Source: Capronia americana (taxonomy: Eukaryota > Ascomycota > Eurotiomycetes > Chaetothyriales > Herpotrichiellaceae). Taken from it: a stretch of 64,000 nucleotides of DNA. The stretch covers positions 620,001-684,000 of the forward strand of contig JADWQD010000007.1 of assembly GCA_016110215.1 (NCBI GenBank), written 5' to 3'. This document shows positions 43,207 through 55,509 of this stretch, in pieces; the first letter of the stretch is position 1; every line of letters starts with the position of its first letter. The position numbers were made by a program, and so were the translations under genes. Under the pieces are notes generated by a model. That model was not told where the DNA came from. It was given only the letters and a program-made list of their open reading frames with translations, and ran no database searches.

Positions 43207-44220
43207 GTTGCGTTCGTGTAGACCTGTATTAATTCAGCACGGGCCGCGCTGAAGAATTCACGCCGAAGGGCTATTGATAATAGGGCGAAGTATAGTTCCA
43301 TTTGCGCAACTGATCGACTCGTTGGTAACGCCTACTGCGGTTCATGAGCAACTAAACTCACTCGGTGCGAGGATGGAGTCTGAGGGAGTCCAACAACTGC
43401 TGGTACATAATACAGCTTGCACAGCCGAAGGTACACAGTACTCCGTACTCCGTACACAGTGCTGGTAACCTGGAGCTGGGCTGCGCTTGTGTACCTCGGC
43501 AAACTTGCCAATCTTATTTTAGAAGTTTGTCGTCAAAGTAATGTTGGGCTCTCGTTGTCCAGTCTCCCACGGACATGTTCAATCTCACATCGAGTACCCC
43601 GAATCCCCTGGTGACTTCTCGGTCGCTAAGGATTGCTTTGGATCATTGAATGGAAGAACTGCGGTCGCCCGTGGCTGATGCCCAGGCGGTCTAAAACAGA
43701 CCTAGATTCAATATTGACGCCCTTTTTGGCTTCATGGCTTAAGCGGACTTCGCTAGCTCCAGCAGCGATACGAGGACTCTCTTCACTCCTTTACTGTACT
43801 ACTTGCACAACAGAAGCGACTCTGCCTCAGTCGTCAAACAGAGCTTGCCCGAAATGCAAAGTCTAGCCTGCCGTCATGGACTCCTCGAATCAAAAACCCA
43901 CCTCATATCGAGGCTGTGTTCGTCTTCTCCTGATCTCCTTTACTTACCCCCTCGCTGTGCGCGCGGGCTACAAGCCATCAGGCTGAGGCTACTCCGGACG
44001 CAAGGTTGACAACATGACGCCCGCGAACCCTGAAGTGCTCCGGATTGGTAGGTTTTGCTTGGAGCCGACTTGCACAGTCTCCTGTGTGCTTTGCATAGCC
44101 ATATGACGCTCCGCATGTCCGTCTGGCATCTGATCACAGTTCTCCCCTGCTTTCCCAGCACCGATAGAGTACTTGCATTAACCTTGACGACCTGCGGCCG
44201 TTCAACGGCTGCCAGACAAC
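43207..44220. other. Divergent intergenic region, 1.0 kb
   Basis: Upstream of both Rrp17-like (minus) and the TPR protein (plus). Short tandem-like GTACACAGTACTCCGTAC motifs occur near 43430-43460 (overlapping GTAC palindromes). No gene supported. Confidence 0.5.
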
Positions 44221-47200
44221 ATGGACCCCGTGTCGCTGACAGTTTCGATCTTTGCCTTGGGTAAAACCGTGTTCCGGAGCCTTGTTACCTCAAAGCTAAT
44301 CTCTGGAACAGCGAAGACTGCGGCCGTGATCACCAACGCAATCCATTCTGTTTCCTCCTCTGATGTGCCCACAGGGATAGAAAACCTGTCAACTGAGTTT
44401 AAACACACGTTTGATGCTGTACAAAGGCTCAAAGCCCTCGCAACACAGCCGGGTCAGTTCGAGGGAAAAGAAAGCCTTTGTGAGGAAGCGCTTGGAGTGG
44501 TTGCAGACACGCACAAGACTTTGACCGAGTTACGCGAGAGAATCGAGAAACTCCAACCGCCTGAGAAATCGAAAGGCAAATGGCGCACGCTACACCTACG
44601 TACTCGGTATCAATGGAGTGAACGCTCTGTCCAGACTCTGTTGCTGCGATTACAAGAGCGACGGCAAGCGTTGTCTTCAGTGTTTGATTCATTTGCTAGG
44701 TACACGATCTAATAGCGCATCACCGTCGAATACTGACAACGTCTCAGAATCCAGGCCAGTGCGATTGAGTCAGATGCAGCAGCCATCCGGATCACGACGG
44801 ATCAAATCAGAGCCGAGACGATGCAACTCAGGGCACAGATTGATGGCTTTAATGCCCATTTCCAGGAAGCTTTGACTCGACTGCGCGAGGCTGCTCTACC
44901 GCCAGTCGTCGAGCTCTCTAGCGCAGCGGACGCCCCCGGATCGTCAGGGTCTCAGATGGTCACCAAGGATAATGATAGTGTTTCGATCGCCGACTCTGCT
45001 ATCGATGTCCGCACCCCCAGTCATTCAAGGACTGCATCCTTGGCTACAGCGTCGGAGCCTTCTGCGCCTGCTCCGTTACTGAAGGAGAGGAACATCGCCC
45101 TGCTTCTGAAAGCCTCATCTGGTCACGAGATACAACGAGCTCGCAAGAGGTATGCTACGACAATGGCCGCCGAGGTAGCTCACGGCTTTACGCGGCAGCA
45201 GAATCAGAACCTAAGATCGCTCGTGAGATCTTTGGCCGCAGCAGAAGCTGCCGCTAAAGGCTTGACAAGTCCCGAAATAGCATCGGCTGCGCTTGCTTTG
45301 GCTAAAGCTTATCGTGATGCTGGTCTCTACGAAGATGCCCTCCAGGCCTACAAGGAGGCTCTGACTGCTAGAGAGGCGATCTTAGGCGCTACTCACCCTA
45401 CTACATTGAACCTCTGGAACAGTATCGCCCAAGTACATGAGATTCAGTCCCGGTGGTCAGATGCGTTAGCATGCTACCAGATATTACTGGAAGGGAGAAT
45501 GCAGGATCCGAAGGCTGGACAAGGTCACCCGGCAACTCTTACAGCCGCGACCATGATTGCGAGAATGCAGCAACAGTTAGGCCGCTACGATGAGGCAGCC
45601 ACAGGATGCGCCAATGTCCTGTCAATATATGCGTCGCAGAATAAGAGTCAGTCATTGCCTGCTCTTGCGGTTCGATTGCAGGTGGCGGAGATTTGCCAAG
45701 CCCAGGGTAAGCTCGATGAGGCCGTCAGAGCGTATACTGGCCTGCGAGACCAGGCCAGACATGTGAAAGGAGGCGAGCGCCTCGCGGAACAAGCGGATGC
45801 GGCAATTCGACAGATCCAAGAAGACGAACCGGAGCCCACACCTGAAACGCCCGACGACGAGCCAGAAGCTGGAGACGATGCCAGAATGGCGTTGAGTGCG
45901 AAGGACGCCGAGCTGATCACTACATGCCGCCGACAGCTGGAAGAGTTGAGCTCAGCGCTAGGGAGATCGCACCCAGACACCCTTTCCAAGATGTACGAAC
46001 TTGCCATGGCATACTCCAGCGATGATCAACACCGAAATGCGATAGGCTGGTTTCAAGAAGTGGTTACAGGACGGAGCAAGGTCTTTGGGCCAGATCATCC
46101 TTTGACTTTGGATGCTACTTACCAAGTCGCTTCGTCATACGAAGAGTTGGGTGATCTAGACAAGGCCTTGGAGCATTACCACATCTCTTTAATGGGTCGT
46201 GAGACGAAGCTCGGTGACGATCACCCACAAACTCTGTCTTCCGTTGTGGCGATAGCGATGGTCTACAGTGCCCGTGGTGACAATAATGTGGCGAGAGATC
46301 TCCTACTCAGAGCCGTGGATGGATATACCCGTCGATATAGTACCGACCACAGTGCCACTCTGTCAGCAAAATACAAACTCGCCGAAGTCTATCGAGAGAA
46401 AGCGTTGCTGCAGCGTTCTCTTGAGCTCCATCAAGAAGTCTTGGATCGGAGAATCGCCACTCTCGGTCCCAGTAACGCCTTGACGTTGAACTCGGAGCGT
46501 GCGGTGGGCAATGTGTACCGCCGCATGAACCAAACCGATATGGCCATCAAGCACCTCCAGCGTGTGCTCAAGGGGAGAGAGGAGACATTCAGCCGTGTTC
46601 ACTCGTTGACAACATCCATTGCTCTGGATCTTGCGTCAATCTACTGGGATGCCGACCGACCGGCCAATGCGGTTGTCTACTACCAGCAAGCGTTCGAAGG
46701 AATCCAGCATCAGGAACCCGACTCTCGAACTGCGGGACTCGTCACGATGTCCAATATTGGGTCGTGCTATTATGCGCTCAAGGACTACGCTCAAGCACTC
46801 TCCTGGTACAAGAAGATATTGACCATCCAGGAAAGCGAGTACGGCTTGTCCTCTGAGGAGACCATTTGCACTGCGGAGCAAGTCGCGCGTTGCTGCATGG
46901 AGATCGAAGAATGGGTTACCGCTATCGAACTGTTCCAACGCGTGATAGCGTCCAAGCAGAAGACATCGCCGGACACTCCGGCTGAATGGAGCTTCAACCT
47001 CTTCCAACTTGCTCTGGCGTGCTTCAAGAAGGGAATGTACGACGAATCATTGACATGGAGCCGCCGCATCATCAACTTGGGGGACAAGATCAGTCCAGAG
47101 GAACGGCTCGCCACCATGAAGAGGATGGCCGTTATTTTTTCCAAGCAAGCCAACTTGGAAGAATCTCTGGAGACATATCAGAAGGCCCTAGATGAATGCA

Positions 47201-48198
47201 AGACAATCCTGGGAGACGACCATTGGCTCGGGAAGAGCATCTTGAGCGAGATGGGCGACCTCTATCTACAGATGGGCTCTCAAACACGTGCCGCTCGAGA
47301 CTACCAGAAAACTCTCGACGGGCTCCAAAGAAGCCTCGACAAGGACGACTTTAGATCGCTTAAAATCCTGTACAGATTCGCGCACGTCCATCTCGAGCAG
47401 CACCGATACCAAGAAGCACTCAATCTCTACATCGCCGTGCTCGATGCGGTGGAGGGCTCTTCCCGCAGACACGAGGCGGCTTTCACGGACTTATGCAATG
47501 CGTGCGTCTCCGACATCGCCACCTGCCACATGAAGCTATTCAACACTGACTTGGCGCTCTCGTTCCTCGACCGACTGGTCTACTGCGGCGATGACGAGTA
47601 CCGCCTCGGTGCACTCGTGCGCATTGGCAACACGCAAGAGAAGCAAGGCAACTACCTTGCCGCCATCGAGACGTACAAGCAGCTGCTGGACCTCGAGACC
47701 GCCAAAGTTGGCGCAAGCCATTGCGATCCTCTCATGAGCGTACGCAAGATCGCCGCCCTGTACTCCCGCGCCAGCAAATATCAGGACGCACTGGCCTGGA
47801 CGAACAGAGCGCTACAGGGATTTCGGGCGCTCGGCAGCGACATGCAGGCTGAATCCTTCGAGACGCTCGACTTCCTCTCCAGCGTCTACTGCCACCTCGG
47901 CCGCTTCCAGGACGCCACTCGGGTTCAGAAGGAGGCGATGGACGGGTTCGCCCGTGTTCGTGGACCTTGGCATCCTTCGACACTCAAAGCGACGCTCGAT
48001 CTAGCGGAGATGTATCGTGCCTTGGAGCGGAAGGAGGAGGCGAACCAGTTGTATCAGAGGGCGTTGAGCGGGTATGAGGCACGGGTAAGGGAAGTCAGGG
48101 ATGAAGGCGCGACGGAATTGGGTGAAGAGCAGAGAGTCGTGAGGGAGTTGAAGGGGAAGATACGGGAGATTGGCGGGAGCGGAAATGCGAGACGCTAA
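44221..48198 (+). CDS. TPR-repeat protein with STAND-type N-terminal domain
   Basis: Two exons (44221-44699 and 44748-48198) joined by a 48-bp intron (FDSFAR to IQASAIES) give 1309 residues. The first ~190 residues start MDPVSLTVSIFALGKTVFRS and are helical with regular hydrophobics, the pattern of the HeLo-like/fungal STAND N-terminal domains. A Ser/Ala/Pro-rich linker follows. From about residue 290 to the end the protein is built of kinesin-light-chain-type tetratricopeptide repeats about 42 residues long; examples are YEDALQAYKEALTAREAILG and SLELHQEVLDRRIATLGPSN. A short acidic interruption (DEPEPTPETPDDEPEAGDDA) breaks the array. No Walker A or B motif, hence no NACHT or NB-ARC domain, was found between the N-terminal domain and the repeats. 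The function is unknown; it could be a partner or decoy of NLR-like receptors or an unrelated scaffold. Confidence 0.85.
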
Positions 48199-48841
48199 GA
48201 GCTGGCATGGCAATTTCAGATACAGTACATAGTACAGAGACACACGGTCTGTGAGACGGGTAACGTTCAGAAGACGGTCAATCTCGACGACAACAAATGA
48301 GGCAGGATCGATATATGCAGGTGAGCGTAATGGGGAGCGAGGATGGTGGAGGTAGAGTTCTCCAACGATATTTGTTCATCGACGCATCCGTACTGTATGC
48401 CTGCGTGCTTTGCAGCGTCTGGCCATGCTTTGCCCTGCGCCCCTTGGGAGCCTCTCTAATCTGATCGATTCATGTGTCTCAGTTGGGCCAACCCTTCGAA
48501 TTTGCAGCTTCAATGAGCCTGGCTCAAGGCCCCCTCTTCAGGGAGCTGTGCTGCAGCGTCGAACCTACTTCTTCAGCGACGGCGTTGAATGTCTGCGCCT
48601 CGGTTCTGTGGAATCACAAGTCTGTGCTGGCCAGCCTCTGCCATCTCAATGGGCTGATTTCCTCCACTCAGATCAAGGGATGCAGGAGGTAGGCATGAAC
48701 CTCTTCAGCCTGATTTGGTTGCTGTTCCCGTGTCGATGCTGCCCGCAGTTGAGGGATCATAAGTTCCCGCACCCTTGCTTAATGCTGAAACAAACATCGG
48801 AATAATCTCTCGAATTTCACCCTTTCCACTTCGTCTTTCAG
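48199..48841. other. Convergent 3' region
   Basis: Between the TPR protein and the end of SmB. Open frames up to 131 codons are unrecognised; nothing supported. Confidence 0.5.
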
Positions 48842-49739
48842 CTAACGACCACCAAACCCTGGCGGAGGAAATCCCCTCCCCTGCCCAGGCGGCCCTCCAA
48901 ACCCGGGCGGTGGCCCACCTGGTGGTCCTCCAAACCCAGGCGGCGGTCCTCCAAAGCCCGGTGGCGGTCCGCCAGGCAGGCCTCCAGGTCCTCCCCTCCC
49001 GGCAAACCCTGGCGGCGGAGCGCCCCCGGGAAACCCTCCCTGTGGCGGCGGAGGAAATCCAAACGGTGCGCCGCCAGGTGGTCCTCCCCCTGCCACTGGT
49101 GGAACCCCCATTCCCACACCGGCAACCGGTCCACCCAGTCCAACTGGAAGGCCTCGTCCCGCTGGTCGAGAAATACCCGTTCCGGCTTGTAATGCGCTCG
49201 GAGCTCCTCCAGGTGCAGAAGTCCCCAGTCTCGCGCTTGGGTCTGATGGAGGTGGTCCTTCAACTGAACAGCTCACAATATTCGTTCCCCGAAGAATGAC
49301 AAGGCCGAGGGTGCGCTTCTCTTCTGTGTCGACGGCTTGGGAAGCAGCCGCGGAGCCTGGGGCACCTGGGGCGGAGGGCTTGTTTTGGCGGCGTCTGACT
49401 TTGCGAAATTCTTCGGTGTCGGCAAGGACGAGGTTCATATGCTACAATGCGCACGAGGTCAGTGGGAACGATCGTGGAAGGAAAGTATTGAAAGAAAAAA
49501 GAGGGAGTATTGAGCTGACCTTGTCAAAGGCCAGCATTTGTCCGGTCATCTGACGGCCATCGTTCAGAGTAACGCGCATGCGGTAGTTGATCTGGGGCTC
49601 TGGTTAGCTTGAGCCGGGTGGTGGCTTCCGAGGGTTGTTGTGTTCTCACCAAGTTTTGCTAGGCAATGCTGTTAGCATGTCAACCGTTTATCATGGGGGA
49701 TCCATCCCGGCTTACCATCTTCCCCTGCTTGTTCGCCAT
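48842..49739 (-). CDS. SMB1: Small nuclear ribonucleoprotein SmB
   Basis: Core Sm-ring protein of U1, U2, U4 and U5 snRNPs. Four exons (49739-49716, 49658-49650, 49591-49520, 49441-48842) give 234 residues. Exon 2 is a 9-nt microexon encoding Gln-Asn-Leu; with it the N-terminus reads MANKQGKMQNLINYRMRVTL, the exact family form. Sm motif 1 is YRMRVTLNDGRQMTGQMLAF, joined to DKHMNLVLADTEEFRKVR; Sm motif 2 contains LGLVILRGTNIVSCSVEGPP. The C-terminal half is Pro/Gly-rich with repeated PPPGFGGPP units and RG-type residues, as expected for SmB tails, and ends PPGFGGR. Introns are 57, 58 and 78 bp. An antisense open frame through the repeats is a by-product of their composition. Confidence 0.95.
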
Positions 49740-50157
49740 GCCGGGCGTTGTTGCGCACGAATGCGACTTGACCTTCGACTTGACTCCTTCTCACACCTCG
49801 ATGTAAAATGTCGGAGATTGTATGCTCAAAAAGTGTGTGAATGCGCAGTTCAGAGCCGCAGCTCGACTTTCGCTTGCAAGACGATGACTGCAACACCTCC
49901 TGGGAAACAAGAAATGAGGCAGGCCCGAACTTGCAATGTCTTCTTCTGTCGTGCAGGCTGCAAGTCGTGGTGGTCGCGAGACTGGAATCTACGAAATTGA
50001 TGCCGCAGCTTCCCAGATCGGGTTTAGCGTCTTTGCCAAGCACCTCTCCGCGCACATCAGTTTTTGACCCATCTACGAATCCTCACTCCAGTTGCATCTC
50101 ATCAACCAGCATCGCACACATAACTCTGTCACACTCGTTAACACCACCATTGACACA
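49740..50157. promoter_or_regulatory. Divergent promoter, SmB and uL5
   Basis: 418 bp between starts of two constitutive genes. No distinctive motif identified; short open frames only. Confidence 0.5.
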
Positions 50158-50738
50158 ATGGCGGAAGGCAATGACAAGAGCTCCAACCCCATGCGGGAAC
50201 TCCGCATCGCGAAGCTGGTGCTGAACATCTCGGTCGGCGAGTCTGGCGATCGTCTCACTCGCGCTGCCAAAGTGCTGGAACAGTTGTCTGGCCAGACTCC
50301 GGTCTACAGTACGCTTTCCGTTCCCCCTCCTGCTGTCTACTCCTCTGACAATTTCGCACAGGCAAAGCTCGCTACACCGTCCGCTCCTTCGGCATCCGCC
50401 GCAACGAGAAGATCGCCGTGCACGTTACCGTCCGAGGCCCCAAGGCCGAGGAAATCCTCGAACGTGGCCTGAAGGTCAAGGAGTATGAACTGCGCAAGAA
50501 GAACTTCTCTGATACCGGCAACTTCGGCTTCGGCATCTCCGAACACATTGATTTGGGCATCAAGTATGACCCCGCGATTGGTATCTATGGGATGGACTTC
50601 TACTGCTGCATGGGACGGCCGGGTGCGAGGATTGCGAAACGGAGACGCGCGAAGGCCAAGGTTGGACGCAGCCATCAGGTTAGCAAGGATGATTCTATCA
50701 AATGGTTCAAGACGCGGTTCGAGGGCATTGTCCGATAA
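50158..50738 (+). CDS. RPL11: 60S ribosomal protein L11 (uL5)
   Basis: Large-subunit protein that binds 5S rRNA with uL18. Two exons (50158-50308 and 50362-50738) give 175 residues. The sequence is diagnostic throughout: NPMRELRIAKLVLNISVGES, LEQLSGQTPVYS joined to KARYTVRSFGIRRNEKIAVH, NFGFGISEHIDLGIKYDPAI and GMDFYCCMGRPGARIAKRRR. The 53-bp intron falls after the second-base-minus-one of Ser (phase 1), a position common in ascomycete orthologues. The intron is too short to host a snoRNA. Confidence 0.97.
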
Positions 50739-51519
50739 ACGAGATGTGGGTCCAATGACTCAAAAGCCGTGGCAGCGAACTTGTCGAGGCATGTGTAGAT
50801 GAGACGATCACCATCATCATCATCATCGGCGTTGGTAACAAGCGACGAGACACCGAGGGGCCCGCGTTCCCAAATTCAATGTCCACGGATGACCGCCCAT
50901 GAAGAGCAGACGAATCTGCAACGCCAAAAGAACAGTCATACTGGTACCAAAACCGGTTTCTGAACCAGTTCTGTGCAACGGCAGGAAGGGCACCCGTCTT
51001 TTCACACAGCATTGCTAGTATTCAAAGCAGTTGACCAAATTCTGTGCTTCGAAGTGTCATTGTAGCTTCCTACTTTCTTTCAGTATCGTGGCCGCTGTCC
51101 AGAGTTGTATGTGACCGGTGCTTACCTCTCGCGCATCAGAATTCAACGGGCCCTTCACGTCCGATTCTTGCCTCTGTCTCGATGTAACACCCATAATTCG
51201 AAAGTCTCGGAACAAGCAGCATCAAGATTGTGCCAAGGAAGGAGGAATCGAGGAGCTGATGCAAAATCTTTCGATGGTATTGTGTGCGAACAAGGCATTG
51301 CGGTCTGAGGCACTTTCCGAAGGTATCAAGCCTCAAATATCCACAACAGGAGGAGATGCAAGACCTCGCCCAACCCCAGCGCCGTGCTTTTATGCATTAC
51401 ATTGCCATGGCCGTAGCCATAGGCAGGAAGTAAATCATCCTCGTGGATCTCATGCTCATTGAGCTCATTGCAAACTCCTGATACACCCATTTTGCTCCAA
51501 AAACTCGTGGCCCCCTGGA
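50739..51519. other. Convergent 3' region
   Basis: Between uL5 and the membrane protein gene. Holds a short ATC run (about 50809-50828). No gene supported. Confidence 0.5.
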
Positions 51520-53045
51520 CTAGGAACCGCCCCCGGCTCGTATATTCCCCAGTACCGTGTCCGTATTGCTTGTTGCTACAGGCGATGTTGGAGACACTGT
51601 GTTTGAGGGAGCAGATTGCACACTGGGCGAAACAGGCGTGTTCGGCTCCGTGGCTCCAGAGACACTTATCCTTGGCACGTTCAACTGTGGTAACTGAGGT
51701 GCAACACTCGCACTCGTCGGTGCTCTGCTGGGAGCACCTGATCGCCGACTAGCCGCAGTGGCACGTCGTGCAACGGCGGCCTCGTAGGAAGGGGCATCGC
51801 CCCATTCGAGAAATTCGTAGTCGGGAGGTCGGTTCGCCTCGTCCAGATCTGATGGCTGTAATCGTGATTCGCCAATATCTTCCGAACCAGTGCTTTCATC
51901 GGGCGTGAACCTGTTGGCCGTAGGAGAAGAATTGGACGTACCGCCACTTTGGTGGTCTTCGCTTTGCCTTCTCTCGGAACCAGGAGTGGGTTGAGGATCG
52001 ATGTCTGAACCCATGGTTGAAATGCTTATAGCACTCGCTGAGCGATCCCGGCTGTGCATTGACGTCGCATCTGAAAGGCCTCGAGCTCGGCCAGTGTTCT
52101 CGCCCATGGGTGCTGCTCCGCTCAGAAGCCCACCTCTTTCCGATTCGTTGCTGTTTGCTCGAAGTCGAGTACCATCGTGTCGAACTTCACCAAGGGAGCC
52201 GTATGCCACGCTGGACACTCTGCTCTCCCGGCCTCGGGATTGATGCTCAGCAATGAGCGTGGCAGCTGATACACTGGCACCACCGTTGAGGGAGGCGGTG
52301 CTTTCACTGGCTCGCTGCCGAGATTCTCGCCTGAGCTGCTCTAATCGAGCTGTGTCTCCCCTATCACGAGCCTCTCTTCGCTCACGCCGTCGTTCTTCTC
52401 GTTCTGCGATTTCCCGCCGTCGAGCGAGGCGAATCTGATATAAGGATTCCATCTGTTCTTCACGGCGGGTCTCTTCGTCATCCGCTGTCTCCGGAAACTC
52501 CACGACGGTGTCCATACCACCTCTCTCTCCTTCTCGGCCGATCACCTGTTCGGTATCTTTGGGCGTCCTTGAATATGCAGGTAATGTCATAACGGATCGC
52601 ACGCTCGTATTTCGGTCTACACCAGCGCCGCCTCCGGCCCCAGATTCGAGTTCATTGCCATTGTACGCGGTATTCGTGGAAGAAAGATCTCGGTTGCCGA
52701 CAGCATTATATTTGCCACGAGGCTGCCATTGTTGCCATTTGTTTTTCAGGAACTTCCCAGGAATATACTTCGGTTTCTTTCCCTGGACTCGCCATCTTCG
52801 GAGCATGGTATACAAGACCACGCAGGCGGTGATGAAGAGGGCTACACCGGCGATGGCCTGAAAATGTCAGAAGTTTCTCTTCACTCGAGGCTGGACCTCC
52901 TCACCCCAATAATGACGGCACTTCCACCTACCCCCCCTCCTCCGCCTCCGCCTCCGCCTTGCGGTCCATTTTCCTGCCGTGTGTGTAGTCGATCTGCATT
53001 TGTGCTGCGTTTCTCTCTTCTTCGGATAGCTGAAGCGGCCGCCAT
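51520..53045 (-). CDS. Single-pass membrane protein with coiled coil, unknown function
   Basis: Two exons (53045-52932 and 52857-51520) give 483 residues. The first exon is hydrophilic and ends in a run of Gly encoded by GGN repeats; the second opens with a membrane segment AIAGVALFITACVVLYTMLR followed by basic residues RRWRVQGKKPKYIPGKFLKN, so the tail is probably cytosolic. At about residues 155-210 a charged helix (RLARRREIAEREERRRERRE) predicts a coiled coil. The remainder is Ser/Pro/Thr-rich and disordered with DRPPDYEFLEWGD-like acidic and SYEAAVARRAT segments. This layout (short N-terminus, one helix, long disordered tail) recurs in fungal proteins annotated as hypothetical; I do not recognise a function. 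Confidence 0.75.
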
Positions 53046-54085
53046 AGCGGTGGAGGGGTGCGAGAAGAGGTCGGATCGATTGTATATAAGCGGCAGGGCT
53101 CTACCGGGACATTTGATCGAGGGTCGCGAGAGCTCACGAGCTACAGTGACCGGTCAGATCCGGAGTGAGAGATTTGTACGACCAAGAAACGGAGAATATC
53201 CTGCGGACGCTTCGGAGAATAGTGATACAAGTGAAACAATAGCAGAGTAGGTAAGCATGGAGAAAAGTGCCAGTGGAAGTATATACAGGTGCACGCAACA
53301 AAAGCGTGGTCAGATTGAATCCGGTCTCTTAGCCATGGCAGTGGGCGGCCTCGAAGACGTCGGAGTTGGCAGGGCAGAAACAAGCGCAAGTCGCAAGCAG
53401 CAAAGCCATATGCCGTCAGCCTCCAAGAGGCGTCGACGAGTGGCAGGATTGCGCTCATCTCTCAGGGCTGAACAGCCTAGGATTGGTGGTGCCGAGCTAG
53501 GCTGTGCGAGACACGCAGGCAAGGGTCCAAAGTCTCTTGTTCGCGTAATCGTCCAACTTCATTGGGTCTGGCTCTGGTGGCACCGGGTGGACAGAGTACT
53601 CGTCACAGCGTGCAGCTGGAATTTTCAAAGCCCCAGCAGTCTGATACATACCACAGCATGAATTGAGAGTCCTTCGTTCTAGGGGATTGTTCCAAAAACC
53701 TGCACCTTTCTTGATGTCCCTCAATCTTGCTTGAATGACGCTTGAGTCAGCACCACCTGGTCTCCCGGGCTGGGCGGTCCCTCTACATCACAGCACAGTA
53801 AGCGGGCTACTGTACCAATTCGAAAATGCTACTCCGACCATGCTAGACGAGACAAGAGAATGTCATGCAGGATGGCATGTCCCTTGGGAAGGTAGGTAGG
53901 TCTGTAGCACAGATCGCAGGGTGAGCTGGAAGTGAATCGGATGTGCTGCCTCTCTTGGCGGGGCCGGGTCTTTCCTCTTTCGGAATCCCATAAACAAAAC
54001 AGCGAGACACGTTCGAAGATTTCGACTCTGCAACCTCATCATCGATTGCTCTGCATCGTCAACACGACATACTAACCCAACAGTC
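53046..54085. promoter_or_regulatory. Divergent intergenic region, 1.0 kb
   Basis: Between the membrane protein (minus) and the spindle-pole-like gene (plus). Open frames up to 134 codons are unrecognised; no gene or repeat supported. Confidence 0.5.
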
Positions 54086-55509
54086 ATGGCTCCCTCGCGA
54101 TTTGATCAAGGAACCCTCAACACTAACTACAGCAGCATCCATTCTCATGAAGCCTTTGTTGGCGAATATCAGGTACAACCCACAACCTGCTCTGTCGCCG
54201 TAATCTTCTGACAGGATCCCGTTAGGTCATGTACACTCCAGGGTCAAATTCTCCGCAACCCAACCGCATCAAAAAGTCGACTCGATTTAGCAGAGCGGCC
54301 TCGTCCAAGTCTCAACCGAGCCAGTCCTTCGTATTACCCACCAACATCCCCAACACGTCCATGATCATGCCCGACCACGGTCAATTGCCGAACGTCAACA
54401 TCCACTACTCCATTCCCGCGGACGAGAAACAGATTGTCGCGTCTCTACGCACCCTTCAGCGCGATCTCAATGAAGCCATACAGACCATCAATTCTTTGAC
54501 CCACGAACGCGACGAAGCTCTGCTTGAACTTAGGTTGCTTAGAGCTGCATCTAAGAAACAAAGCACCCCCATAAAGAAGAACAGAGCTGCTTCCCGCGTC
54601 GAGGAGGAACTGTTTGATATCAGTCGATCTATGACTCCAGAAGAAGCTCCAGTCCGGCGACCATCACTCAGAGAGAAGAGGGCAGACACCAAAGAAGAAG
54701 CCAAGACTACCATCTCTGACGAGGCCCGTGTCCTGTCGCCTGTCAATGTCAATCGACCGGTGTCTCCTATCTCAGAGAAACGACCGAGCAGCAAGAACGA
54801 GGCGAATGGCAAGAGCAGAATCCAATCCTACCAGAGACCAACGGTCAATGACACTGAAAACAGCGGCCTGGAAGATCCTACTGCCGCATCGAACACTTCC
54901 CGCCGTCGACGACATGCTGCCCTCGATGACAACATGACTTCAGCATACATCCTACCTGATATCACTGTTAGTCAACTGGCAAGACCTGAGGTATCAAAAG
55001 AGGCTCGACATGTCCTCCACCGCCACGGCGGTGACCCAGATCACATGGACAATTGCACCGTCTGCCAACGCCTTATAGCTCCAGCTCGAGGGCCGAAGCA
55101 GCTTGCTCGGAACAGTCGTGCCACGTCCGCTCCCGCCGAAAAGCTCACCCGTAAGGCTCGCGCCACATCCGCCCCAGTCGAGTCTAAACCCGACTTTACC
55201 GCCCAAGTCACAAACCTTATGAAAGAAAACATGCTCGAGGAACCGACCCTCCGACCCAAGATTCACCCCTGGCACGCCCTTGCTAATGTCAAGAAGCTTC
55301 TGACCGATCAGTTCGAGGAAGCCAAGCGGAAGCATGCCTTGGCGTGGGAGAAGTACGATGCAATCGAGGCGCCGATGAGCAGCAAGAAGCATGCGGCTGC
55401 GAGTGAGCAGCTGTTTTACTGGTCCAAGAAAATGGAGGAGTGTCGGATCAACTTGGATCAGTTGAGAGATGTCGAGGAGGGGATGAGGGACGAGGAGAGC
55501 GAGTTGTGA
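54086..55509 (+). CDS. Ppc89/Cep57-like spindle pole body protein
   Basis: Two exons (54086-54172 and 54226-55509) give 456 residues; the intron joins HEAFVGEYQ to VMYTPGSNSP in frame. The N-terminal ~60 residues are basic and Ser-rich (RIKKSTRFSRAASSKSQPSQ). A predicted coiled coil follows (EKQIVASLRTLQRDLNEAIQ to ELRLLRAASKK). The segment VSKEARHVLHRHGGDP then HMDNCTVCQRL matches the His/Cys signature I associate with the centrosome-localisation region of fungal Ppc89/Cep57-domain proteins. The C-terminus (LRPKIHPWHALANVKKLL to the charged end) is a second helical region that would bind microtubules or partners. The call is by pattern memory, so moderate; a general coiled-coil protein is the alternative. 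Confidence 0.55.

Noticed and set aside
48775..49299. 174-codon plus-strand frame over SmB
   Set aside because: Antisense to the Pro/Gly repeats of SmB; compositional shadow.
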